Below are positions 25,034 through 35,513 of a stretch of DNA of 64,000 nucleotides, one piece after another. This stretch comes from Bretschneidera sinensis (Eukaryota > Streptophyta > Magnoliopsida > Brassicales > Akaniaceae): contig CM043700.1 in assembly GCA_023935145.1 (NCBI GenBank), positions 24,708,001 through 24,772,000 on the forward strand. The letters run 5' to 3'. Position numbers and translations under genes: made by a program. Positions within the stretch are counted from its first letter, which is position 1, and every line of letters starts with the position of its first letter. The notes below the pieces were generated by a model, which had not been told where the DNA came from, did not search any database, and saw only the letters and a list, made by a program, of their open reading frames with translations.

Positions 25034-25294
25034 TCATGGGCTCTTGCATCTTCTTCCTCCTTGGTTGTAGCGATCGTCCATATTACTTGAATGAATGATA
25101 ATATTTCCAAGTGCCAGGCATTTTGTATCAAATTTAACTTCACTTGTATGACCAGAATACCCAGCAAATTCAACCACCTTAAGGTACTGGTGAGAACATT
25201 TGCAGCATTTGTTAACTCCCTTCTTTCCACACTGCAATAGAACTTGGAAGCAGTTACAACAAGGATTACAAATGCCAAATAAGCCTAAAAGCAT
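25034..25294 (-). CDS. Short cysteine-rich open frame, doubtful gene
   Basis: 86 codons from an ATG at 25294. The first 32 residues hold nine cysteines in clusters (CNPCCNCF ... QCGKKGVNKCCKC). I do not recognise the family. It has no signal peptide or TATA box that I can point to, and it lies about 660 bases past the stop of the hAT-derived gene on the same strand, so it could be part of a long 3' UTR, an exon of an unseen gene, or chance. Confidence 0.2.
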   Translation of the reverse strand: MLLGLFGICNPCCNCFQVLLQCGKKGVNKCCKCSHQYLKVVEFAGYSGHTSEVKFDTKCLALGNIIIHSSNMDDRYNQGGRRCKSP

Positions 25295-25960
25295 TTAGAA
25301 ATCTTTCTCAGTTAAACAAGGATCAGCATTCTAGGACGAAGAAGAGCCGTACCATGTCAACAATCTATAAAATGATCATCAATTTTTCCTCCCACGTAAG
25401 GTAGAGCCCGTTAGCCTGATATGTCTGATGAGGTTCACATGGTCAAGGGCAAGCCTCTTTCCTTTTTTCCTTAAATCGCAGAAAAAGAAGTCATGTATCC
25501 AGGGACAAGTTTTTTTTACTATAAGAGCATCAACTCACTGAGAGACTATAGTGCTTTAAACGATGACTTAGATACATTAAATAATCCATTTTCAAACATG
25601 TTGAAGTAACTGATTTACAGATTGGCCAGGTTTGACAAAGAAACCACCACAAGATTGGCTAAGCAGCACAATGTAAAGAAATCTTCACAATGTTGCTCGT
25701 GTGCTAAAATCACCAAAAAACATCAACTCATCTGTCTTCTTCTCATGTGGACATCCTTACAAGTCTGTAACTGTACATCAATTCATAATTTTCATTTCAT
25801 AAATACAACAAGTGAATTATCTAAGGCGTGATTTCCTCTTCTGAGCGCAAGCTAAGAGTACAAGTAGCTCTAGTCAGGACATAACTAAGTTACCAGCAGA
25901 AGTCACTCGGGGTGTGGCTAAATTACAATTCTTTTGCCTATTTCTTTAGGTCTCTTGCAA
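25295..25960. other. Likely 3' flank of the hAT-derived gene
   Basis: No gene seen. Part of it must be the 3' UTR of the gene ending at 25961. Confidence 0.5.
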
Positions 25961-26968
25961 TCATTTTTGTTTCTTGTCGAAACCAGCACTGTTATTGTCT
26001 GCTGCAGCAGCAGTTGCTAATTCCATCAACCTCTCATAGTCTATCTCAGTTGACTTGTACTTTAATTTGATGCCACCCTGAGTCCATGACCTAATACAAA
26101 GGATAGCCTGTGTGCTATCATGTGGCATACAAAACCGTTGTTTATCAATCTCATCACCTCTACTGCAAAATAATTCTTCAGGTGCTACTGAAGTTGCCTG
26201 CACAGCTAAGAAGTCCCGAGCCATCACAGCGAGCCGAGGGTAGCGGGTGCTGTTGACCTTCCACCACTCCAGAACATCTGTTGTTATTGGAGCTGTACCC
26301 TCAGATAGATATTGAGTGAGCTCATCAGTGGCATTGCTTATGCTTACCCTCCGTTTCTTACGTGCAATTTCTTCCGCAAAGGAAACACTTCCTCCATCTT
26401 CAATCTCTTGAGCACCATATCCACTCGTCATGGATGAAAAATGGCTGGAAGAATAATTTCTCATGAAATGGGTTCTAGCTTCCTCTAAATATTTTTCTGA
26501 ACTGAAACTCTCAGGAATGAGCTCACTTTTGATTCGGGGATCAAGAATGGCTGTCATGAAGGTAAATATGTTATAAACCTGATTGTTGTAACTTCTAATC
26601 TTTTTGGCCATGTCTTCAGCAGCATTCTTTAGCCAATCGGGGCTGTGGGATTCTCTGCATGAGACAATCCTCTCAGAAATGTGATCCATGAAGAAGAGAA
26701 CCAGCCCAATAGTGAGAACCTTGTTAGCGCACATGTCGTTCGTCGTCTTGTAGAAATGATCCAAGTATGCATGCACGATATTGACTGCATTTTTTTCTGC
26801 AGCACTCAGCAGCATCCTACTGCCTAGTGTCTCCTCATACTTCCTGATAACAGCATCCATGGACTTACCAGCCTGTCTCGTAATTAAAAATCGCAATTCA
26901 TCATCAGGCCAGAGAGAAAGAGAGAAAGAGAGAGTGTGTCTCGTAATTAAAAATCACAATTCATCATC

Positions 26969-26999
<31 letters not shown>

Positions 27000-29900
27000 G
27001 CATAGTTTCCTCACATCAATCTGGAGTTCTCAGAGGAAAAGAACAAGTACCTTGTGCACGATATCAAGCATCTGGTAATTGCCACTCCACCGAGCCGAAG
27101 CGTCAAGTGGAAATTTCCAAATGCCTTCTTGGTAAGCTGTTGTTAATTGAATGAAATCCTCAGAGATCTCTAAGGATGCATTTAACTCTAGTACAAATTC
27201 TCTGATCTTAGAGATTACAGGTTTCGTGGTCCTTAGTCCATCATCTATGACCAGGTTCAAAGTACGAGCAGCACAAGGGATATACCAAAACGGCCCCACT
27301 TTCTGACTTTCCAAATCCTCTTTTAGGGTATGGCAAGCATGGATGGCATTTTGGCTATTATCATGCGTGCAGGATAGAATTCTATTTTCGATATTGTACA
27401 TCTTAAGAACCTTCGCCAGGGAGTTATAGATCTCAGGACCAACACAAGGGTAAGATATACGACATATATCAAGAAGCACCCTTTGGAAGGACCAGTTTTC
27501 ATCAATCCATTGACATGTTACACTCATATAAAAGATTTGTTCATAGGAAGTCCAAAAACCAAGAGTGATTGAGACCTTAGAAGAGAACTTCTCCAAAGAT
27601 GCCCTTACATCTTCTTGCATGCTCCTGAAAACTTCACGAAATACGGCTTTGTATTTCTCGCCAGGCCAGAGTTGTATTGATGGATTCAGAAATTTAAAGG
27701 AGTTTGCCAACCATTTCTCCTCCAAGGTTGAAGGAGGAAGAGAAGCTAAAACAAGCCACTTAATAAGCAACCAATTCAGGTGATCATAATCCACCTGTGG
27801 TGTTTTTCCTTGCAGTTGTGGTTTCTTGACTACAGTGGTGGCCTGTGGTGCCAAACTGGTGATAGCATCCCCTGTCTTATCATATCCTGGATGCCGATTA
27901 CTGAGGTGCCTTCCCAAATTTCCTTCACCAACAAAGGTAGAACATGGATTGCGTAGTTAAAAGTTAGCAGGCATAGCATAACAGGTGCTAGCCAGGAATA
28001 AGCGCATTAAATGTCAAAGTAGATTGGCTTCAAACTAAAAGTTAATTACAAAAGGTAGCAAAAGCAATGCAGAAGAAAAGAAAATATTGATTATATTAAG
28101 ATTATTGGGATTTTGGTTGCTTGTGGGATTATTTTGTAAATATACTTTTATTAGGAGCAAGTAGTAATATTGCAGAGTTTAGTTTAGGGAATTATAGATT
28201 TTATTAGTATTTATATTATTAGGGTTTTAGGTTTCCCATTATGTTTAGGTAATTCCACAAGTTACTACTTGCTAAACTAAAGTCCCTAGTCCCTACTATA
28301 ATTTTTATTTTTGTTAGTTGTTTTAAATTTTGAGTTTCAAGTCCTACTATATTACTACTTGCTCCTAGTATATTTACAAAATAATCCCACAAGTAACCCA
28401 AAATTCCAATAATCTTAATATAATCAATATTTTCTTTACCGTTCTGCATCAAAAAGTTAAATAGAAAAATAATTTGGTAATTCCAGCTTTGAATATTTCC
28501 ATTTCTTATAATATCTGAATTATGTGTATAACTAAGTGCATCTGATATCCAAAGAAAAATCCTCACATTCCTTCAGTGCACAGGATTTTGAATTGGTAGT
28601 CTGATGTCAGTGGACCTGGACTTTGTACTATCAATCCTTATATTTAATAGACAACAAACATTCTCCATGTAATTACAGGGGGAAAAGGAAACAAAAAAAT
28701 GGCACAGGTGCATAACACTTACCCGTGGCAGTTGCTATAGAATAGCTCTGTCCACAAAACTTGCACCTCCGAGTTTTCCCATCAGGAGCTGTCTCGAAAA
28801 ACTTGAGATAAACTGATGTCATTGTCTTCTTTCTTGGTTTGGGTGGAGGAATAGCATTTCCCTTCTCCGATGAACCCAGTCCAATATCTATCGGATCAAT
28901 GTTTGGAATGAGTGCCATATCCACCATGGATTTTGGTTCCATATCTACTCCAACAAGCAGCCACAGAAAAGGATTATAGATTCATATGGAAGCAGTATTC
29001 TAGTTAATTGGGAAACAAGGCAAAACGAATCACTCGAATATTAGAGGCCCATCCACAGTTTAAACGATATATCATGAGAATTGCTGGTCAATATCTGGGG
29101 ATTCAGTTTCCATGTTTTGTCAATGATTGCGCTCCCCTATCTCCCTTTCCCCTTGGAGGCCGCCAGGGAGGGGGAGAGGGCATCATGTTACCAGTGTATT
29201 AAACCCTAACATGAAACAACACAGAAACAAACAACTAGATTTGGGAGAATCAGAGAAACATAACATAAGTAGCTTAAAGAATTACTTATTTTCATAGCAG
29301 AAACCTATTTACGCAATGTTTTTTACTCCCTTACAATCTCTGAATCTTGGAATCCTATAACTTCCCTCTATTGCTCATTGTCCCAACAGACCACATAACA
29401 AACAACTCATGCTAAAAAGAGCATCTTCACCATCAGAATGCAATTCAGAATCAGCTTTAACTCCATCAATCCTCAGGGCCTGTCTCGTTTCAGCTCAAAA
29501 TGCAATATGCTATCATGAAAAAGATCTGATATTTGTACTGAACTATCCTAAGGATCTGATATTTGTAATTCTCAATGATGCCATCCCTGTAAAATGTTTG
29601 TTTTACTTTGCTGCTTGATTCATTGATATCAATGTTACCACCCTTTGCTCCTAGACCTCCCTAAAGATCTTATTTTGCATTAGAGCATATACTTAGAAAA
29701 GACCCTAACTTATCTATGCCAGCCACCATCCTCAGATATCAGCAGAAAATCTCCAAATAAACAGGATCATTAGGAGCAAATTATTTTTAATAAAGCTGGT
29801 GTGAACAAAAATTCCTACCAAGACCTCCAAAAGTTTTACTGTGATTTATAATTTTAGACTACAAAACCTAGAACATTTGGCAATTTTAACTCCTTTCTGA

Positions 29901-30574
29901 CACATCATTAATCTGCATCCTTTACTGATTTAATGTCAGAATGCAAAAGAAACACATTAAATTTTGTCGAACCTACTTATCTATAAGAGAACTAGCATTG
30001 TCACATACAAAACTAAAAATCAGATCCAGGTTAATATCTCCATCCCTTATTTAAGTTTTTAACATCTGATTAAGTAATGAGAAAGACTGACCAGAAACCT
30101 CATGTTACTTTAATCAACTTACGAATTTAAAGTGAAATAGTAGTGTGATGATTGCCAATACCCAATAAGTACGACAAGATACATTGACCTAAAGGCCATT
30201 GCCAAATTATAGGCCTGATGAACCAGGGTCCTCGTATTTCAATCAACAGCATTGAAGAAAATTAATGTGAAACAATAACAACAAAATTCATCCAAAATAT
30301 AATATCAGCAAAGAAAATAATCAATCATCAACCATTATAAAAACAAGCAAAATCAGAGAACAAAACTCTTCTGCATTCATCATCCCAATAAGATTTAACA
30401 CTCAAGCCAAGCAAGCCCCGTTAAAATCCAAACCATATGAACTAAAGTTAATCTTCAGAAAATCTAGATTCTGTCAAGCAATTTTTCTGTAAACAGATAA
30501 CCAAAGTGCAAACATGATGAATAAGTTTCAGTACCTTTATACGTTTTGAACGCATTGTTAACACTCCAGTCCAT
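25961..30574 (-). CDS. Domesticated hAT transposase with BED zinc finger (SLEEPER-type)
   Basis: Coding exons on the minus strand: 30574-30535, 28944-28723, 27922-27051 and 26872-25961. GT..AG and phases agree and there is no internal stop (681 residues). The N-terminus is MDWSVNNAFKTYKD. A BED zinc finger follows with C74, C77, H93, H98 (CKFC ... HLSNRH) after SVYLKFFETAP. The middle is the RNase H-like hAT core (ITLGFWTSYEQIFYMSVTCQW, SCTHDNSQNAIHACH, CAARTLNLVI). The C-terminus is the hAT dimerisation domain (VLEWWKVNSTRYPRLAVMARDFLAVQATSV). It has introns, an intact frame and no terminal repeats around it, which points to a host gene, probably a DNA-binding regulator. If a 5' exon ending in ATG at 31502-31500 is spliced to 30607, the protein gains 12 in-frame residues. 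It resembles plant BED/hAT host genes. Confidence 0.88.
26874..26999 (-). repeat. Tandem duplication and (GA)n at a splice acceptor
   Basis: A 34-base phrase TGTCTCGTAATTAAAAATC...ATCATCAG occurs at 26874-26907 and again at 26937-26970 (one mismatch), separated and followed by purine runs ending in (GA)n at about 26971-26998. It lies inside the 178-base last intron of the hAT-derived gene and touches its acceptor. Confidence 0.75.
28066..28449. mobile_element. Foldback MITE in an intron of the hAT-derived gene
   Basis: Long inverted repeats of about 90-100 bases: left AAAGAAAATATTGATTATAT...TTGTGGGATTATTTTG, matched by the reverse complement of 28344-28437. An outer ATGCAGAA / TTCTGCAT pair extends the arms. 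It lies between coding exons 28723 and 27922. Confidence 0.8.
28945..30534 (-). other. First long intron of the hAT-derived gene
   Basis: 1590 bases between the MDWSVNNAFKTYK exon and the exon beginning at 28944. A GC-rich near-palindrome sits at about 29130-29180. No coding content recognised. Confidence 0.65.
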
Positions 30575-30802
30575 TTGGTTCCCAGCTTTCCCGCTATCTG
30601 CTCCTGTCTGACAGTCCAAAACAAACTGTGAGGAAGAAAGATGACGGAAGTTAAAGGGAAAAAACACCCTTGCCTACAAATATGCACATGCAATGAAGAT
30701 GAGACAAACTTTTCTTTTCTAATATAGGGACATTTGTATTCTTAATTCTTCTATTAGAAGCCACAATATTTAAACAAGTAAGAGAATCACCCAGTGAAAC
30801 TT

Positions 30803-31032
30803 AAGGACCCATTTAGTTGTGGAAAGTTTTCATCACCATTTTGCTTAACATTTTCTTCAGCAATTTGGACATTCTTGACCTGGAAAACAACATTTCTCTT
30901 TCTAACTTGATATTGTTAAGAATGTCCAAGAAGAAAATGTTCAAATTTTGTTAAATGTTCTAATGAAACTCCTTTTAGAAATTGATTAAAATCATGGCAG
31001 TGATGAAATGAACGGAAACAAACCAAACAGGA
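30803..31032. mobile_element. MITE-like foldback element
   Basis: Imperfect inverted ends: CCATTTAGTTGTGGAAAG...TTTTCATCACCAT on the left, and the reverse complement of GATGAAATGAACGGAAACAA...CCAAACAGG on the right. An inner pair GGACATTCTTGACC / TTAAGAATGTCC strengthens the foldback. It lies in the presumed 5' intron of the hAT-derived gene. Confidence 0.5.
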
Positions 31033-31498
31033 GAGAGAAATTTTGAAAAATCCTGCTTTACATACTTAATTTTCCACACGGATTAAACAACGTAAACCTC
31101 TTGGTGAGGTTTAATCACTCATCAAATTAGACCGAAGACCACATCAGACACACGATAATTACTGACAAGATCAGCATGTTCCTGATTTTGTTAACAAACA
31201 CTACAACTGCATTTGCTTCATTCACTGTATTTTCTCGGCGACCAGATTACAGTAAGGCATCAAACAAAATGTCTGAGTTCCCCAAAAAAGAGAAAGAAAT
31301 AAAGAAAATACTTACCCCAAAATTCATGAGAAATGATTATGTAATGGAGAGTATGTCGTCATTCATAATCCAGTCCTAATAAGCGTAAGCTGAATCACAA
31401 AAATAGAAAGAAAAAGAAACTAAAATACCAGTCAAAATTAAGGAAATATTTTCTATTTTTCTGTCAATTTTGGGTGCAAAGCTCTGAAACTGACTAAC

Positions 31499-31870
31499 CA
31501 TGGATCACTGAAATGGGGCTCTGGTTCTCCTCTGCTTCAAACCTAAGCATCACAACTGAAGAAAGCAGAGAGCCATGCAAGACGACGCCGGACCTGATAC
31601 GAATTCGAAGAGACAGAAGTAGAATTAACAGAGAGAGCAGTCTTGTTGAAAGAGAGAGCAAGACATGTAGGTGGAGGGAAAGAAGAGGGGGATTGGCGCT
31701 CGATCTAAAGCCAGATCTGAGCCGAGCGAGGAAAGAGAGGGAAAATAGATGCAAGAGACTAAAAAAACAGGCAAGGAGAGAGAGATCTCAGCTTTTGCTT
31801 TTACAAAGCCGCGACGCCTACATCTACACCCATTTCGACGGCTTTAGCATTTCCTCTTTTGTCAACTAAA
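31499..31870 (-). other. Probable 5' exon of the hAT-derived gene
   Basis: On the minus strand this is CT-rich, like a plant leader, and ends CCATG followed by GTTAGT, a plausible donor. The ATG would then be the last codon of the exon and reads in frame into the exon starting at 30607 (TGADSGKAGNQMDW). Inference only. Confidence 0.4.
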
Positions 31871-34770
31871 AGAGGGAGAGAAAGAGAGAGGCTCGGCTGG
31901 TGGGTGGAAAATGACTCAATTCGAGTGAGTGGCTCGGGACGAGTTTCATGCATGAAACTCAGGGCCAAGATACCGAGCCAGCTTTTTTTTCGAACTTAAA
32001 TGTTTCTCTTTTTTTATTGGTTAGTGCTTGCTTGCGGCTAACTTGGAACAATTGTTTTTACTTAGCCTTCGCTACATTTGACGAGCCCCAGGCCTGGGCT
32101 ACATTTGCTTTGGCTCCACCCGTCAAAGCTAGCTTCACAAATTCAATTATTCAAATCAAACGTTCAAATTGAACAAGATAACTTTTTATTTCTTTCTTTT
32201 TTTAAAAAAAAAATAAGAATATTGGAAAAATAAGAAACTCTTCAGAATATCTACTTAAGTAAAATTTCAAATTTTGTTGCTAATCATGTAAAATAACTTG
32301 TCTTCATGAAATTACAAAGGAAAATATTTGTCATTTAACAATCATAAGTAAAACAGTAATTACTTGTCTAAAGATAAAAAATTAATTTTAATATAAATTT
32401 TTGATTTAATTTTCAATTTTCAATTTCAAACATCAATCAAATCATCATATGATGATCCAAGACAACGGGATCAACAATTTCCTAATCAGTATATATATAT
32501 AAAGAAAGTTTATAATCTCTTTGAGTTAGTTACATAACTTTCTCTAAAACTCTCTTTAAGCCCTTAGTAAGTTTGGTTTATCTATAAATGGTATGTATAT
32601 TAACTCGAGCTGTCAGAGAGTTCACTCAAAGATCTTAACTCCTAGCCTCATCTAGCATTTGCAAATCTTGACAAGTACTCGCAGGCATGAACGAATTTAG
32701 GAATCTTGATCAACTATTTTTATACGGAAAAAAATTTAGATACAAGATTGACAGTCATAATAGAAAACTATATATTTTTATTGAGAAACAAAAAAAAATT
32801 ATATTTTTATATAAGTACAATTGCCACTATATAGTTCTTGAGCAGACAACTTAAGCTTAAAGTGTTGAGATTTTAGATTGCAAATTACAAACTCGTGTTA
32901 TTCTCTTATCCCACATTTTAGTGGATAAACGCAAGTAGAATATTGATTTAGAACTCGAATGTTTCACGAAAGTTGATTTAGGATTTGTAAGAGAATTTAG
33001 TGTTTATGTGTAGAGTTCTTTGTGGTGGCTAGAGTTTATGGAAGAGTTTAGGGCTTGAGAATTTAGGGTTTAAGAAAAGAGTGGTTAGGGACTTTTCTAG
33101 AGAAAGTCTATAGAGAGTTTTGTTGTCTTTGTAACTTTTCCTCAAATGAATTCAATGTGTCTTTGGTCCTGTAAAAAAAAATGGTTTACATAGAAAAATT
33201 GGAGAGCTAGGGTTTTGGATGGCGGACAGTCAATATGTGTCTAATTTAATCCGACAACCATCAAAGTTACTTTGAGAAGTAGAAAAACAAGGGTTTCACG
33301 CTTGTTTTTAGGGTTTTGACGGTTAAGGATGACTTCTAAAAGTTCGATAATGTGGAAGGGTAAAATTACAGCAAAACAATCGGTCGAGTCTGGGACCCGA
33401 TTGGCTGGCCTAGGCCGGGCCAACGGACTAGGTCCTGGCCCTTCTGGTCCATATTTTTTATTTCTTGCTCCATTTCGTTTCGTTTCGATCCAATTTGATT
33501 TGGTTCGAATTTTTCTTATCAATTCTTGTCAAAAATTAATTTTTTTATTATATGTTCATCCACATTTAATTTTTCATGACTAAAATTTTATCACTGGGCT
33601 CCACACATGGTTCGTTCTAATAATTGAAATGAAATTAAGTGCCTATAACTATATAATAATCATTTTGTTTTAAACAAATAACTGTTTTATAAAAACCATA
33701 TTTTTTTTGGAAAAATAACTGCTGCTTAAACAATTGTCTATAGGAAAATGTGTGATTTGCAACCATTTAGAATCTATAAATACAAATTCTATAAAATACA
33801 TAAACGAACTATTTCACTCTTCAAAGAGTCTCTTAAAGTTTCTATAGAAATTATTTTGGAAATATATCATTGACCATCCTTCTTGGTGCCTGCTTATGAA
33901 GCCTAAAGTTTTCTTTGATAGGGAGTCGATGTTCCACCAGCAATCTATCCTGTCTTAGTATTTTATCATAGTTCTAAGCAGAGCAATCTTTATACTTGCG
34001 AAGCAAAGCGATCAACTTCTCTTACAGGTGAGCCTGTGCAATCTATTCATGCATGTTGTCATGTTTTGACATTCTTCATCAAAATCGACTTTCATTAGAA
34101 GGTTGAACATCATCCAAACCGTCTTTCATATTCTCTTGAACGAAATGTAAACTTTGAAACTCTTTTTTTCTGTAAGCATCTTGATCTTCAAAGATACAAA
34201 TAGCACGTTTAGACACCAAATTTTGTTCTCAAAGTTTTTTAATAGATCTCGTGTTGCCTCAATGATAAATTAAGCATTGAGTCTGAGTCTTCGTAAGAAT
34301 ACTAGAAAAAATTAAAAAAAAAATCGAATAGTGGATGAAACTGAAAAACAAAAGGTCAAAACCTAATTTGAAAGTCCTAAACTAGTCCTAATTGAGTTCT
34401 AAAAACCTAAATACCTAAAACCAAACCAAACAGGTCCAAAAGACCCCAAAACTGAAACTCGAGACCTAAAACCCAATCCAAAGACGAAAAAGGGTAAAAA
34501 ATACCTAAAACCAAACCTAACTGTGGTTTAAGACATTAGCTCAAGATTAATGCCGTTAACTTTACACGTGATTAAATACATAATATAACATGTGGCTTTA
34601 ACCTGATTTCATTTCCAATCTTGAGTTTTGGTCTGAAGAGTTGAAACATCTTTGTATTATAGTTGGCTATATTGCTTTTAACTGGTAAATCCATGTATGT
34701 ATAAGTATCTCTTTCTTTATATTTCTTCTTAGACGTGAGATTCATACGTGAAATATTTCCTATCATATAC
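31871..34770. other. Intergenic DNA, no gene seen
   Basis: Promoter side of the hAT-derived gene followed by AT-rich DNA. A TATATATATAAAG box near 32490 with CTGTCAGAGAGTTCACTC downstream could be an LTR relic. A GC-rich island with the palindrome GGCCTAGGCC is near 33408-33417. Nothing codes recognisably. Confidence 0.5.
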
Positions 34771-35285
34771 AATGTGCATTTGGTATATATAAAATGTATA
34801 TGAGTACTATTTCAATGTTTTTCTTTCTTTAAATTGATTTTATTAATTGTAAAATATAAATATGTTAATTTTATTCATTATAAAATATAATTAATTAAAT
34901 TAATAATAATATTATTTTATTTAATAAATAAAATAATATTTTTATTAAATAATAATTTCAATGTTTCAATAATAATGAATGCGTCATTGTTACATTTAAA
35001 ATTTGATTAGCAATAATGATTGGTTATTTATATCATGACAATGGTATAAACATCTTTGCCATACAAAAATATTTTAAGAAAATAAATAATATTAAAATTG
35101 ATTATGAGATTAAAAGTCATAAAACTCAATTTATAATTTTTTGGGTTAAATCAGTTTTTTTTTTAAAGTTGTTTTCAAATTCTGATTCATAAAAAAAATA
35201 AATTAAAAAAATTGTGTTTGACATAATTAATTAATTAAATTTTGTTTTTACGGATTTAAAAAGCTACACCAAACAAACACTAAAG
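34771..35285. mobile_element. AT-rich non-autonomous element, possibly hAT-like
   Basis: Left end GTGCATTTGGTATATATAA and the reverse complement of the right end GTGTTTGTTTGGTGTAGC are imperfect inverted matches. The interior, with ATTTTATTCATTATAAAATA and ATTATGAGATTAAAAGTCAT phrases, resembles 59985-60435 in the same orientation. Confidence 0.45.
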
Positions 35286-35513
35286 CATGAATAACACGAA
35301 TGATGCTGACCCAATATATATGATCAATCTTGCACGTCATTGGAAATTTAATCACAAACCACTGTATGGTGTCACTTTCACTGTTCCTTTGTATATTCAA
35401 GTGTGTTGTGTTTGACAAAGTTATTTCATTTTTTTATAAAAAAAAAAATCTAAATGACAAATTAACGATGCCCAAAAATTGTTATACATTTGGTATCAAA
35501 TCTGGCCTCCTTA

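Noticed and set aside
29130..29180. GC-rich near-palindrome considered as a non-coding RNA hairpin
   Set aside because: Short and isolated inside an intron, with no support beyond base pairing.
33380..33440. GC island with GGCCTAGGCC considered as a promoter CpG island
   Set aside because: No gene on either side within reasonable distance; more likely repeat debris.
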